A stretch of 54,441 bases of DNA from Cryptosporangium minutisporangium (GCF_039536245.1 NZ_BAAAYN010000003.1:19961-74401), one strand, 5' to 3'; shown: positions 18,834-27,311, counted from the first letter of the stretch. Numbers and translations are program-made. Notes: generated by a model from the letters alone, not told the origin.

Positions 18834-19096
18834 GGCCGATTTCGCGAACATCAACCTCTGCGCGTGTCCGGAGAGGTTGGGTTCCCGAAAATCCACCTCT
18901 GCGGGCCGCGGCAGAGGTTGGTTTCCCGAAAACTCGCTCCCGCGAGCCGGGGGAGCGGTTGGGTTCCCGAAAATGCATCTCTGCGGGCCGCGGCAGAGGT
19001 TGGGTTCCCGAAAATGCATCTCTGCGGGCCGCGGCAGAGGTTGGTTTCCCGAAAACTCGCTCCCGCGAGCCGGGGGAGCGGTTGGGTTCCCGAAAA
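18834..19096. repeat. Array of seven 41-bp hairpin repeats
   Basis: Six near-identical boxes GGTTGGGTTCCCGAAAA (some GGTTGGTTTCCCGAAAA) start at 18875, 18916, 18957, 18998, 19039 and 19080, exactly 41 bp apart; a decayed seventh lies at 18834. Between boxes are 24-bp segments that form hairpins with the box edges: CCTCTGC/GCAGAGG in three units and CGCTCCC/GGGAGCG in two, so stem sequence changes while pairing is kept. 41 is not a multiple of three and all frames look non-coding. It fills most of the 549-bp gap between the fused crotonase and the FadD3-like gene. Confidence 0.9.
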
Positions 19097-19100
19097 GTCG

Positions 19101-19134
19101 CCCGAGGCCCGGCGCTCCACGCGCGTGCCTCGGG
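19101..19134 (+). terminator. Hairpin directly after the repeat array
   Basis: CCCGAGGC and GCCTCGGG, perfect 8-bp arms with an 18-nt loop, begin 4 nt after the last 41-bp box. It may be the terminator of the upstream operon. No T-run follows. Confidence 0.35.
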
Positions 19135-19150
19135 CCACGCCGCGCGCCTC

Positions 19151-19206
19151 GTGCCGCGTGCCCCGTGCCCCGTGCCGTGCCCCGTGCCGTGCCCCGTGCC
19201 GTGCAC
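19151..19206 (+). repeat. GTGCC/CCGTGCC short tandem repeats
   Basis: Irregular tandem repeats of GTGCC and CCCC units (period 6 to 12 bp) between the hairpin array and the promoter of the FadD3-like gene. No coding potential seen. Probably a slippage-prone simple repeat. Confidence 0.7.
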
Positions 19207-19291
19207 CCCGCGCCTCGAGTTTGCGTCCTTGCGCCTCGGCGCCGCGTCCTCGGCTGCTCGGTTCGTCTCTGCGCGGCTGGCGGATTGATAA

Positions 19292-19304
19292 TGTATAAAG
19301 TACA
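19292..19304 (+). promoter_or_regulatory. TGTATA-type motif, site 4 (upstream of FadD3-like gene)
   Basis: TGTATAAAGTACA, with TGTA/TACA half-sites 5 bp apart, lies 26 nt before the ATG. This is the best dyad of the 13-bp form. It overlaps a plausible -10 (TATAAAG), so a bound repressor would block initiation. Confidence 0.55.
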
Positions 19305-19317
19305 GAGGGAGGTGCTC

Positions 19318-20892
19318 ATGGACGCGGAGATCCCGTCGACGATTCCGGCCGCGCTTCGGCGTGCGGTGGCGCGGTGGCCGAACGAAGTCGCGGTGGTCGA
19401 GGCCGGCCGCCGCGTCACCTGGACCGAGCTGGCCGACCGCGCCACCGCGGTCGCCCGCGCGCTGATCGGCAGCGGGGTGAGCCCCGGCGACCGGGTCGGG
19501 CTGTGGGCGCCGAACTCCACCGAGTGGATCGTGGCCTCGATGGGCGTCTACGCGGCGGGCGCGATCCTGGCCCCGGTCAACACCCGCTTCACCGGTGCCG
19601 AGGGTGCGCAGGCGTTACGCACCGCCGGCGCCCGCACGCTGATCACCGTCACGGATTTTCTGGACACCGACTACGTCCAGGCGCTGGCTGTCGACCCCGA
19701 ACTTCTCGGTTCGCTCGACGTCGTCATCATGTCGGGAGAGCCCGGAAAGCACATCGGATGGGGCGAGTTCCTGGCCCGCGGAGCGGGCGTGGACCACACC
19801 GACGCGGAGCGGAACCTCACCGCAGACGACCCGTCCGACGTCATTTTCACGTCCGGCACCACCGGGCGTCCGAAGGGTGCGTTGCTCACGCACGGGGCGA
19901 GCACCCGCACCTACACGGCCTGGTCGGACGCGGTGGGTCTGCGGCACGGCGACCGGTACCTGGTCGTCTATCCGTTCTTCCATTGCGCGGGTCTCAAGTC
20001 GGCGGTGCTGGCGTGCGTCCTGCGCGGTGCCACGCTCGTGCCCTGCCCGGTGTTCGCGGTGGACACCGTGATGCGGCTGGTCCAGGAAGAGTGCGTCACG
20101 ATGCTGCCCGGGCCGCCGGCGCTCTACCAATCGTTGCTCAACGCGGATCTGAGCGGTTACGACCGGTCATCGCTGCGGCTCGCCGTCACCGGGGCGGCCG
20201 CCGTCCCGGTCGAGCTGGTCCGCCGGATGCGGGACGAGCTGGGCTTCGGATCGGTCGTGACGGCCTACGGGCTGACCGAGACGCACGGGACCGTGACCGC
20301 CTGCCGCTACGACGACCCTATCGAGGTCATCGCGAACACCAGCGGGCGCCCGATCCCCGGGATGGAGGTCCGGATCGTCGACCGCGACGGAACGGACATC
20401 GGGCCCGGTGAGCCGGGGGAGGTGCTCGCACGCGGGTTCGCGGTGATGCGCGGTTACTACGGCGATCCGGAGGCGACCGCGGCGGCGATCGACGCCGACG
20501 GGTGGTTGCGCACCGGCGACATCGGCGTGCTGGACGCGGCCGGCAACCTGCGGATCACCGACCGGATCAAGGACATGTTCATCGTCGGCGGTTTCAACGC
20601 CTACCCCGCCGAGATCGAGAACACGATGCTCGGCCACCCCGGCATCGCGGCGGTCGCGGTGGTCGGGGCACCGGACGAACGACTCGGTGAGGTCGGGTAC
20701 GCGTTCGTCGTTCCGCGCGTCGGTGTCGCGGTCTCGCCGGACGAGGTGCTCGGCTGGTGCCGCGGGCGGATGGCCAACTACAAGGTGCCGCGGTACGCCG
20801 AGGTCGTCGACGCGCTGCCGCTCAACCGCACCGGCAAGGTCGAGAAGATCCGGCTGCGCGCCCGGGCCGCGGCGGCCGTGGAGAAACCGTGA
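19318..20892 (+). CDS. FadD3-like acyl-CoA synthetase
   Basis: 524 residues, full-length class I adenylate-forming enzyme. VIFTSGTTGRPKGALLTH (P-loop), TAYGLTETHG, LRTGDIGVLDAAGNLRITDR, KDMFIVGGFNAYPAEIEN and NRTGKVEKIRL with the C-terminal catalytic lysine are all present. The A8 hinge with IKDMFIVGGFN and the overall length resemble FadD3, the ligase for the HIP propionate formed in steroid ring degradation, but residues cannot settle specificity. ATG 19318 has GGGAGG 5 nt upstream. It begins an operon with a NIPSNAP-like protein and an amidohydrolase, so ligation here probably feeds hydrolytic ring opening. Confidence 0.88.
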   Translation: MDAEIPSTIPAALRRAVARWPNEVAVVEAGRRVTWTELADRATAVARALIGSGVSPGDRVGLWAPNSTEWIVASMGVYAAGAILAPVNTRFTGAEGAQALRTAGARTLITVTDFLDTDYVQALAVDPELLGSLDVVIMSGEPGKHIGWGEFLARGAGVDHTDAERNLTADDPSDVIFTSGTTGRPKGALLTHGASTRTYTAWSDAVGLRHGDRYLVVYPFFHCAGLKSAVLACVLRGATLVPCPVFAVDTVMRLVQEECVTMLPGPPALYQSLLNADLSGYDRSSLRLAVTGAAAVPVELVRRMRDELGFGSVVTAYGLTETHGTVTACRYDDPIEVIANTSGRPIPGMEVRIVDRDGTDIGPGEPGEVLARGFAVMRGYYGDPEATAAAIDADGWLRTGDIGVLDAAGNLRITDRIKDMFIVGGFNAYPAEIENTMLGHPGIAAVAVVGAPDERLGEVGYAFVVPRVGVAVSPDEVLGWCRGRMANYKVPRYAEVVDALPLNRTGKVEKIRLRARAAAAVEKP

Positions 20893-21626
20893 ACGAGAAG
20901 ATCTACATCCACGAGTTCATCGACATCATCGGGCACAACCGCGCCAACTACATGCACCACATGACGGCGAACTGGAGCCCGATCGCCCAGGAAGAGCGTG
21001 ACCAGCTCTGCTACGGCGTCTGGGGCATCGTCGGGACGACCCGGGACTGGCCGTCCGTGCTCAACCTCTGGGAAGAGGACGGCTTCGACGGGATGGCTTC
21101 GTCGTTCCGGCACGAGTTGGGCAGTACGACGCTGCAGGATCCGAAGCTCGCGAAGTGGTGGGCCGAGGCGGCGAAGTTCCGGTCGCGCGGCGTCGACCGG
21201 CTGCTCGTCCCGGCGCCGTGGACCCGCACGATCGAGCAGCTGTGCGCGGACGGCGTCCGGGGTGAGACGTACGCCCACGAGCAGTTCACGACGACGCCGG
21301 GCGGCGCCCGTGACCTGCTCGAGCGAGCCGCCGGCGAGGGTGAGCCGCTGCTGAACGAGTTCGGTTGGCAACTCGCCGGCGCCTGGGAGACCGCGATGAC
21401 CGGCGACTCCGAGATCTTCCTGCTCTGGGCGATCCCGACCTGGGAGCACTGGGCTTCGGCCGAGAAGGCCGAGCGGGCCGATACGAAGCTCGGGCGGTGG
21501 CGCCGGTCGTTCTACCCGCGCACGACGTCCGCCCATCGGTTCCTGCTGGTCGACGCCGAGCTCAGCCCGTTCCGCACCGGGCGGCAGCCGACCAGGGCCG
21601 ACCGCCGCAGCGACTGGACCGAGTGA
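20889..21626 (+). CDS. Uncharacterised protein, possible tandem dimeric alpha/beta-barrel (NIPSNAP-like)
   Basis: 245 residues from GTG 20889, overlapping the ligase stop by GTGA. I do not recognise a catalytic motif. The pattern suggests two ferredoxin-like repeats: IYIHEFIDIIGHNRANYMHHM...VGTTRDWPSVLNLWEEDG and TYAHEQFTTTPGGARDLLER...IPTWEHWASAEKA. Both have a strand, a helix and a W-containing end, as in NIPSNAP/EthD-type barrels. Aromatic and His-rich beginnings hint at a pocket. Its place between a ligase and an amidohydrolase suggests a pathway step or chaperone for an unstable intermediate. Function unknown. Confidence 0.6.
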   Translation: MNEKIYIHEFIDIIGHNRANYMHHMTANWSPIAQEERDQLCYGVWGIVGTTRDWPSVLNLWEEDGFDGMASSFRHELGSTTLQDPKLAKWWAEAAKFRSRGVDRLLVPAPWTRTIEQLCADGVRGETYAHEQFTTTPGGARDLLERAAGEGEPLLNEFGWQLAGAWETAMTGDSEIFLLWAIPTWEHWASAEKAERADTKLGRWRRSFYPRTTSAHRFLLVDAELSPFRTGRQPTRADRRSDWTE

Positions 21627-21638
21627 AAGGAACGCACC

Positions 21639-22856
21639 ATGTACCCCGCAGTGGACACTGGTAACTCGCACATTCCCGGCATCGTCGACGTCGACGCCCA
21701 CGTGGTGGAGCCGGAGAACCTCTGGACGTCCCGGCTGCCCGCGAAGTACCGGGAGATCGGTCCGCACATCCGGTACCTACCGGGCGGAAAACCGAAGCTC
21801 GACGGCGGCATGTACATCGAGGAGCCCGGCATCGAGGGCCCGGACGTCGCCTGGTGGTTCTACGAGGACCACAAGTACTCGATCAAGCGGTTGATCGCCG
21901 CCGCCGGGTTCCCGGCGGACGAGATCACGATGGACGGCGTCACCTACGAGCAGATGCGGAAGGGCTGCTGGGACCCGGCGGAGCGGATCGCCGACAACGC
22001 CGCGAACGGCGTCGAGGCGCAGATGTGCTTCCCGAATTATCCGCGGTTCGCCGGTCAGATCTTCATGCGCGGCAAGGACAAGGACCTGTCGCTGCTCTGC
22101 GTACGGGCCTACAACGACTGGATGGTCGACGAGTGGTGCGGCGGGTCGTCCGGTCGGCTCATCCCGCTGTGCCTGGTGCCGCTCTGGGACGCCCAGCTGG
22201 CCGCCGAGGAGGTGCGGCGCAACGCCGCCCGGGGCGTCCGTGCCGTGGCGTTCAGCGAGATCCCGGCGTACCTGGGGCTGCCGAGCATCCACAGCGGGTA
22301 CTGGGACCCGTTCTTCGCCGCGTGCGAGGAGACCGGGACCGTCGTCTGCATGCACATCGGGTCGGGCACCAAGACGCCGAACACCTCCGGTGACGCTCCG
22401 GACGCGGTGGCGTCGACGATCATCTTCGGCAACTCGGTCGCGAGCCTGACCGACTTCCTGTTCTCCGGGATCCCGCACCGGTACCCGAACCTCAAGCTGA
22501 TGTACGCGGAGTGCCAGATCGGCTGGATCCCGTACCTGCTCGAGCGCGTCGACGACGTCTGGGAGACGCACAAGGGCTGGAGCAACTCGCAGCTCAACTG
22601 CCCCGAGCCGCCGTCCACGTACTACTACCGGCAGATCTACGCGTGCTTCTTCAAGGACCGCGTGGGCATCGACCTGATCGACAAGGTCGGCGTCGACAAC
22701 ATCCTGTTCGAGACCGACTACCCGCACCAGGACGGCACCTGGCCGGCGTCGATCAAGGCCGCCGAGGAGCAGTTCGGTCACTTGCCGGCCGAGCAGATCC
22801 GGAAGATCGCCCGGGGGAACGCGATCCGGCTGTTCGAACTGCCGCTCACTCCGTAA
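21639..22856 (+). CDS. Amidohydrolase-family metal-dependent hydrolase (ACMSD-like)
   Basis: 405 residues, TIM-barrel amidohydrolase_2 type. The metal-binding DxHxxEP is seen as VDVDAHVVEP near residue 20, a histidine in MHIGSG at the middle, and the final catalytic Asp in FETDYPHQDGTWP. The family includes decarboxylases and C-C hydrolases of ring-cleavage products. AAAGGA precedes ATG 21639. It ends the FadD3-like operon. Two other amidohydrolases of the family lie at 46416 and 47294, and all may act on the same type of substrate. Confidence 0.88.
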   Translation: MYPAVDTGNSHIPGIVDVDAHVVEPENLWTSRLPAKYREIGPHIRYLPGGKPKLDGGMYIEEPGIEGPDVAWWFYEDHKYSIKRLIAAAGFPADEITMDGVTYEQMRKGCWDPAERIADNAANGVEAQMCFPNYPRFAGQIFMRGKDKDLSLLCVRAYNDWMVDEWCGGSSGRLIPLCLVPLWDAQLAAEEVRRNAARGVRAVAFSEIPAYLGLPSIHSGYWDPFFAACEETGTVVCMHIGSGTKTPNTSGDAPDAVASTIIFGNSVASLTDFLFSGIPHRYPNLKLMYAECQIGWIPYLLERVDDVWETHKGWSNSQLNCPEPPSTYYYRQIYACFFKDRVGIDLIDKVGVDNILFETDYPHQDGTWPASIKAAEEQFGHLPAEQIRKIARGNAIRLFELPLTP

Positions 22857-22921
22857 GAGGGCGCACGGGCGGTGGCCGGCGACTCCGCTGGCTGCCGCCC
22901 GGCCCGGCCCGGCGACGCGCG

Positions 22922-24151
22922 TTACTCCGGGGGCAGCCCGACGACGCCTTCTGCGGCGAGGCCGGTGACGGTGGACCCGTCGAGGCCCAGCTCGTCGGTG
23001 AGCAGCTGGGCGGTGTGCTCGCCGAGGTACGGCGGGCGCTGGTCGGGTAGCTCGGGGACCGCGGAGAGCTTGACCGGATTGCCCGCCACCAGCACGGGCT
23101 GCTCGACACCGTCCGAGCGAGGGATCTCCACCAGCATGCGGCGCTTCGCGACGTGCGGGTCGGCCACCACGTCCTCGGCCCGGTAACACGGAGCCGCGAC
23201 CAGCCCGGCGTCGGCGAGGTGGCCGGCCGCGTCCCGCATACCGAAGCGGGCCGCCCACTCCTCGACCGCCGGGCGGATCGTGTCGGGCCAGTGGTCGTGC
23301 CAGCCCCAGCCGTCGGCGAACCGCTCGTCACCCAGCCACTCGTCGTGGCCGAGCAGACGGGCCAGCCGTTCGAATTGGTGCGGGCGGCTCACCTGGAGCA
23401 CGCACCAGCCGTCCTCGCAGCGGAACGACGTCAGCAGGTAGGGCACCCGCCGCTCGACGTCCGGCTCGGCGCGCAGCCCCATCGACCAGAAGTTCGTCAC
23501 GACGTCGGAGATCGAGAGCATCGAGTCCAGCATCGCGATGTCGACCAGCTGTCCTTTGCCGGTCCGCGTGCGGTGCGCGAGGGCGGCGAGCACTCCGATG
23601 ACGCCGAACAGCCCGGTGCCGGTGTCGCCCAGGCCGCCCATCGGGTTGAGGATCGGCGGCTGGTTCGGGCGCCGCGCGTACTCGTAGGCGCCGCACATCG
23701 CCTCGGCGACGCTCGCGTACGCGGGCCAGTGCGCATAAGGGGAGGCGCCTCGGCCGAACCCGCTGATGCTCAGGTACACCAGCCGCGGGTTCCGGGCGGC
23801 GAGCGCCTCGAAGCCGAAACCGAGCCGGTCGGCGCGGCCAGGGCCGAGGTTCTCCGCCAGCACGTCGAACCGCTCGGCGAGGCCCACGACGAGGTCTCGC
23901 CCGCGGGGGTCCTTGAGGTCGACGGCGATGCTGCGCTTGCCCGAGCCGTAGCGGAGGAACGTCGCACCGGCGCGACGCCCGGATCCGTCGATCATGGCCG
24001 GCTGGGCGGCCCGTCCGGACTCGCCGGAGAGCGGCTCCACCTTCACCACGTCCGCGCCGAGCCGGGCCAGCAGCTGGGTCGCGAACGGCACGGCCTGCAT
24101 CTGTTCGAGCGCGAGGACGCGGACACCCGCGAGGGGTAACGGCTCCGTCAT
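22922..24151 (-). CDS. Family III CoA-transferase (CaiB/BaiF-like)
   Basis: 409 residues. LAGVRVLALEQMQAVPFATQLLARLGADVVKVEP, LRYGSGKRSIAVDLKDPRGRDL, ISGFGRGASPYAHWPAYASV and the GQLVDIAMLDSM segment mark the family. The conserved Asp that forms the covalent acyl intermediate is expected near the LVDIAMLDS stretch. ATG 24151 is chosen because the longer reading upstream would begin with TTG inside the TGTATA motif. It is 18 bp downstream of the enoyl-CoA hydratase gene on the same strand, and convergent with the amidohydrolase at 22856. Confidence 0.9.
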   Translation of the reverse strand: MTEPLPLAGVRVLALEQMQAVPFATQLLARLGADVVKVEPLSGESGRAAQPAMIDGSGRRAGATFLRYGSGKRSIAVDLKDPRGRDLVVGLAERFDVLAENLGPGRADRLGFGFEALAARNPRLVYLSISGFGRGASPYAHWPAYASVAEAMCGAYEYARRPNQPPILNPMGGLGDTGTGLFGVIGVLAALAHRTRTGKGQLVDIAMLDSMLSISDVVTNFWSMGLRAEPDVERRVPYLLTSFRCEDGWCVLQVSRPHQFERLARLLGHDEWLGDERFADGWGWHDHWPDTIRPAVEEWAARFGMRDAAGHLADAGLVAAPCYRAEDVVADPHVAKRRMLVEIPRSDGVEQPVLVAGNPVKLSAVPELPDQRPPYLGEHTAQLLTDELGLDGSTVTGLAAEGVVGLPPE

Positions 24152-24152
24152 G

Positions 24153-24165
24153 AATAAAATATACA
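24153..24165 (-). promoter_or_regulatory. TGTATA-type motif, site 5 (between crotonase and CoA-transferase)
   Basis: TGTATATTTTATT on the minus strand, ending just before the ATG of the CoA-transferase (24151), in an 18-bp gap. It could be an internal promoter or operator. Being so close to the start codon it would give a nearly leaderless mRNA. Confidence 0.4.
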
Positions 24166-24169
24166 AGAT

Positions 24170-24940
24170 TTACCGACGCGAGCGGACCCGGTCGCGCAGG
24201 CGGGTCACGGTCTCCCGGAAGTACGGCTGCGCCACCGACCACTCCTGGGCGGCGAGTTCCACCGCGGCGGCGTCCGCCGGGTCGCTCAGCGCGCGGGACG
24301 CCCGGAGCGTCGCCTTCGCCAGGCGCACCAGCTCCGGTGACCGGCCGGCCACCCGCTCCGCGAACGCCGTGGCGAGCGCGGGGAGGTCGTCGTCCGGGAC
24401 GCAGCGCCAGGCCAGGCCCTTGGCGGCCGCCTCGGCGCCGGTGAGGCTGTCGCCGCAGAGCACCAGCGCGGCGGCGCCCTGCTCGCCGACGCGTTCCGCG
24501 AGCCGCCACAGGTGGCCGCCGCCCGGGTGGATGCCGACGTCGAGGAAGCGCGGGTCGAACCGGGCGCTCTCGCCGGCGAGCACGACGTCGCAGGCGAGCG
24601 GCAGGTTGACTCCGGCGCCGATGGCCGGCCCGCACACCGCCGCGATCGTCGGCACCGGGGCGTCGGCGAGCGCCGTGAAGCCGGCGTAGGAGGCCGCCAG
24701 CGGATGTGTCCGTTCGATCAGCCCGTCCAGCGAGCCGCCCGCGCAGAACACCGGCGGCTCGGCGTCGAGGACGAGTACTCGGGCGTCGTCGGCGAGGAGC
24801 GAGTGCACGGCCGCTGCGAGGTCGTCGCTGAGTTCGCGGCTCAGCGCGTTGCGGTGGTCCGGGTCGGCGAGCGTGATCCGGCCGATCGCCCCGTCCAGAC
24901 GGGCCTGGACGCGGCGAGTGGACGGTGCGGCGGACGTCAT
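24170..24940 (-). CDS. Enoyl-CoA hydratase/isomerase family protein
   Basis: 256 residues. LADPDHRNALSRELSDDLA, EPPVFCAGGSLDGLI and CGPAIGAGVNLPLACDVVLAG give the CoA site and oxyanion hole. In place of the first hydratase Glu there is Asp (FDPRFLDVGIHPGGG), so isomerase or lyase activity is possible. ATG 24940 is chosen from the strong GGAGG 7 nt upstream; a longer version from 24988 would have 16 more residues but a poor ribosome site. It is divergent from the GntR gene and first of a two-gene operon with the CoA-transferase. Confidence 0.87.
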   Translation of the reverse strand: MTSAAPSTRRVQARLDGAIGRITLADPDHRNALSRELSDDLAAAVHSLLADDARVLVLDAEPPVFCAGGSLDGLIERTHPLAASYAGFTALADAPVPTIAAVCGPAIGAGVNLPLACDVVLAGESARFDPRFLDVGIHPGGGHLWRLAERVGEQGAAALVLCGDSLTGAEAAAKGLAWRCVPDDDLPALATAFAERVAGRSPELVRLAKATLRASRALSDPADAAAVELAAQEWSVAQPYFRETVTRLRDRVRSRR

Positions 24941-24976
24941 GGTGAGCCTCCGGGCGGTCGGCGGCGAATGAGATAA

Positions 24977-24989
24977 TGTATATAACACT
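24977..24989. promoter_or_regulatory. TGTATA-type motif, site 6 (divergent crotonase/GntR gap)
   Basis: TGTATATAACACT, with the reverse reading TGTTATATACATT, lies in the 169-bp divergent gap between the enoyl-CoA hydratase (-) and the GntR regulator (+). A GntR operator for autoregulation is one natural reading. Confidence 0.5.
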
Positions 24990-25109
24990 CGCCGAGTCGA
25001 CTCCGCCGGGGCGCGCGCCGGTTTCTGCCTGGCTGTCCGTATACTTTCTGCAGGGTAGGGGCGCTACCGGCAGGCTCAGAGGAGGTCCGCGATCGTCACG
25101 CGAGCAGGG

Positions 25110-25796
25110 GTGAGTCAAGAGGTCGACTTCGTCGCCGACGAAGCCGGCGGTCTGTCCCGCCCGACCAGCGCACAGCAGGTGGCCGCCCACATTCGCCGGA
25201 TGATCTTCGAGCAGCGGCTGCGCGCGGGCGAGCGGGTCCCGCAGGACGAGATCGCCGCCGAGCTGCGGGTGAGCCGGGTACCGGTGCGGGAAGCGGTGAT
25301 CGCCCTCGACCGGGAGGGGTGGGTCACCTCGCGGCCGCACCTCGGCGCGTTCGTCAACGGGCTGGACGAGAACTCCGTTCGCGACCACTACGAGCTGCTG
25401 GGGCTGGCGTACGGCCTGGCCGCGCGGCGCGCGGTCGAGCGCGGGTCGGAGGACGGCGTCACGACGCTCGCGAACATCGCGAAGGAGCTGCAGGCCACCA
25501 ACGACGCGGACGCGTTCTCGGCGCTCAACACCGCGTTCCTGCGGCAGCTGCTGCTGATGGCCTCGTCGCGCCGGATCACCGCGGTCGCCCGGGTGATCAC
25601 GACGAACATCGTGCCGGGGAACTTCTTCGCCGAGGTCCCGGGCGCGATCCGGATCCACAAGCGCGGTTTGCGCGCGGTCGTCAAAGCGCTGCGGGCCGGC
25701 GACGGTCCCGGGGCAGAGGTGGCGTTCGTCGACACCCTCCGCGCCGAGGCCGACGGCGTCGTCTCCCTACTCGCCGACCGCGGCCTACTCTCGTAG
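25110..25796 (+). CDS. GntR-family regulator (FadR/FCD type)
   Basis: 228 residues. Residues 18-78 form the winged helix (AQQVAAHIRRMIFEQRLRAG..VPQDEIAAELRVSRVPVREAV), followed by an all-helical FCD-like effector domain. The usual FCD metal-binding histidines are not all evident, so the ligand may bind without a metal. FCD regulators commonly bind short AT-rich dyads of the TNGTNNNACNA kind, and the TGTATA site 6 is adjacent. It overlaps the convergent CoA-transferase by 12 bp. The start is GTG 25110; the AGGAGGT at 25080 is far (over 20 nt), so a rare upstream start cannot be excluded. Confidence 0.85.
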   Translation: MSQEVDFVADEAGGLSRPTSAQQVAAHIRRMIFEQRLRAGERVPQDEIAAELRVSRVPVREAVIALDREGWVTSRPHLGAFVNGLDENSVRDHYELLGLAYGLAARRAVERGSEDGVTTLANIAKELQATNDADAFSALNTAFLRQLLLMASSRRITAVARVITTNIVPGNFFAEVPGAIRIHKRGLRAVVKALRAGDGPGAEVAFVDTLRAEADGVVSLLADRGLLS

Positions 25797-27002
25797 GGCG
25801 GCGATTTCCGCGTCGGTGTAGCCGGCTACTTCGCGGAGGACGGCTTCGGTGTCGGCACCGAGGGTCGGCGCCTTCGTCGGCTCCGTCGCCGGCTCGTCCG
25901 GGAACCGGATCGGGCTCGGCATCATCTCGGTGCCGGTCCGGGCCGCGTCCGTCCACGGCATCCGCGCGGCGAACTGCGGGTCGTCGCCGACGGTCCGGGG
26001 CGTGTTGACCGGCGCGAGCGGCACGTTCGCCTGGACGCCCAGCTCCACCCACTCCCACGTGTCCCGCTGGGTGAACAGCTTCGTCAGCTCGCGCCGCAGC
26101 TCGACGTCGCCGGTCGCGTGGTTCGCGATCTCCTGCCGGTCGTTTTCGTCGATCAGGTCGGGCCGCTCGACCGCGGCGCAGAAGTTCCGCCAGAACGCGT
26201 TCTCGGACGCCATCAGCAGCACGTGCGCGTCCCGGGTCGCGTACACCTGGTACCGGACGCTCTCCCGCATCCCGCCGGTGCCCGGCGCCCGCCGTCGTAG
26301 CCCGTCGGCGGGGTTTCCGGTGACCTCGTCCTCGGGTCGCCGGTACGCCCGCCAGCCCTCGATTCGCAGCCAGTCGAACGCGGCGGCGGCGTCGGACTGG
26401 GCGACCTCCACCCGGCTGCCCACCCCGGTCTCCCGGGCCCGGAGCACCGCGGCGAGGATGCCGAGCGCGCCGTAGAGCGGCCCGGCGGTGATCCCGACCG
26501 AGGTGTGGTCGGGGATCGTCGGGAAGCCGTCGGCGTCCGGCTCGGGCGTGATCAGCCCGGCCCAGGTGTCGAACGCGATGCCGTGGCTGGCCAGATCGCG
26601 CAGCGGCCCGGAGGTCCCGAAGCCGCTGATCGTCGCGAAGACCAGCCGGGGGTTCGCCGCGCGCAGCGTCTCGTAGCCGAGCCCGCGCCGCTCCAGGCCG
26701 CCCGGCCGCATCGCCTCGACCACGACGTCCGAGCGCGCGGCGAGCGTCGTGAACGCGGCTGCGCCGGCCGGGGTGCGCAGGTCCAGCACGACGCTGCGTT
26801 TGCCGCGGTTCAGGTGCAAATGCATCAGCGAGACACCGTCGACGATCGGCCACGCCATGCCCCGGACGTAGTCCCCGCTCGGCGGCTCGACCTTGATCAC
26901 CTCGGCGCCGAGGTCGGCCAGGTGCGTGGTGACCGCGGCCGGACCAAGGATCGAGCACTCCAGGATCCGCAGGCCACGCAGCGGGGGAGGGGTTTGCGTC
27001 AT
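25785..27002 (-). CDS. Family III CoA-transferase (CaiB/BaiF-like)
   Basis: 405 residues. LRGLRILECSILGPAAVTTHLADLGAEVIKVEPP, NRGKRSVVLDLRTPAG, ISGFGTSGPLRD and VEVAQSDAAAAFDW are characteristic. The Asp in AQSDAAA is in the position of the catalytic aspartate. ATG 27002 is preferred (GAGGAGA 6 nt upstream) over the longer start at 27038. Its 3' end overlaps the convergent GntR gene. It differs clearly from the other two CoA-transferases in the middle region, so substrate partition among the three is likely. Confidence 0.9.
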   Translation of the reverse strand: MTQTPPPLRGLRILECSILGPAAVTTHLADLGAEVIKVEPPSGDYVRGMAWPIVDGVSLMHLHLNRGKRSVVLDLRTPAGAAAFTTLAARSDVVVEAMRPGGLERRGLGYETLRAANPRLVFATISGFGTSGPLRDLASHGIAFDTWAGLITPEPDADGFPTIPDHTSVGITAGPLYGALGILAAVLRARETGVGSRVEVAQSDAAAAFDWLRIEGWRAYRRPEDEVTGNPADGLRRRAPGTGGMRESVRYQVYATRDAHVLLMASENAFWRNFCAAVERPDLIDENDRQEIANHATGDVELRRELTKLFTQRDTWEWVELGVQANVPLAPVNTPRTVGDDPQFAARMPWTDAARTGTEMMPSPIRFPDEPATEPTKAPTLGADTEAVLREVAGYTDAEIAALRE

Positions 27003-27042
27003 GCGTTCTCCTCGGATTCCGCACGTGGCGGGTCGCAATCTG

Positions 27043-27055
27043 AGTACCTTATACA
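27043..27055 (-). promoter_or_regulatory. TGTATA-type motif, site 7 (upstream of CoA-transferase)
   Basis: TGTATAAGGTACT on the minus strand, 53 nt before the CoA-transferase start. It is almost identical to sites 1 and 4. It lies in the 309-bp divergent region (27003-27311) together with the KstR-type palindrome at 27095. Confidence 0.55.
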
Positions 27056-27094
27056 GTATCGATTACCGGAAGGCCGCTACCTGTTGACCAGGGG

Positions 27095-27108
27095 TAGAAC
27101 CGGTTCTA
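27095..27108. promoter_or_regulatory. Perfect KstR-type palindrome
   Basis: TAGAACCGGTTCTA is a perfect 14-bp palindrome that fits every fixed position of the mycobacterial KstR consensus TNNAACNNGTTNNA. It stands between the CoA-transferase (-) and the DUF3068 gene (+), 204 nt before the latter. The rest of the 309-bp gap shows short dyads such as CTGTGGTCACAG and GTGATCAC near 27130-27175, but no gene. Confidence 0.6.
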
Positions 27109-27311
27109 GTATTTCCGCCACGTTGTTCTGTGGTCACAGCCGTTGTCAGTTTCTGATTACGACCGTGATCACACCGGACATCCGTTCCGAGTGCCGGAGC
27201 CCGTAGCGCCCGGCGCCCGTGTCGCGCCGATTTGGCCGGCTCCCCGCACGTGCTCCTCCCGCCAGCTCCGCAGCTACGAATCTGGATCAACGGCGATCGG
27301 ATGGTGTCCCA

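Noticed and set aside
18834-19096. CRISPR array
   Set aside because: Boxes are 17 bp, spacers are repeated and self-complementary, and no cas genes are near.
18790-19317. Coding region across the 41-bp repeats
   Set aside because: The period is not a multiple of three and no frame resembles a protein; upstream frames of the ligase enter it only because stops are rare.
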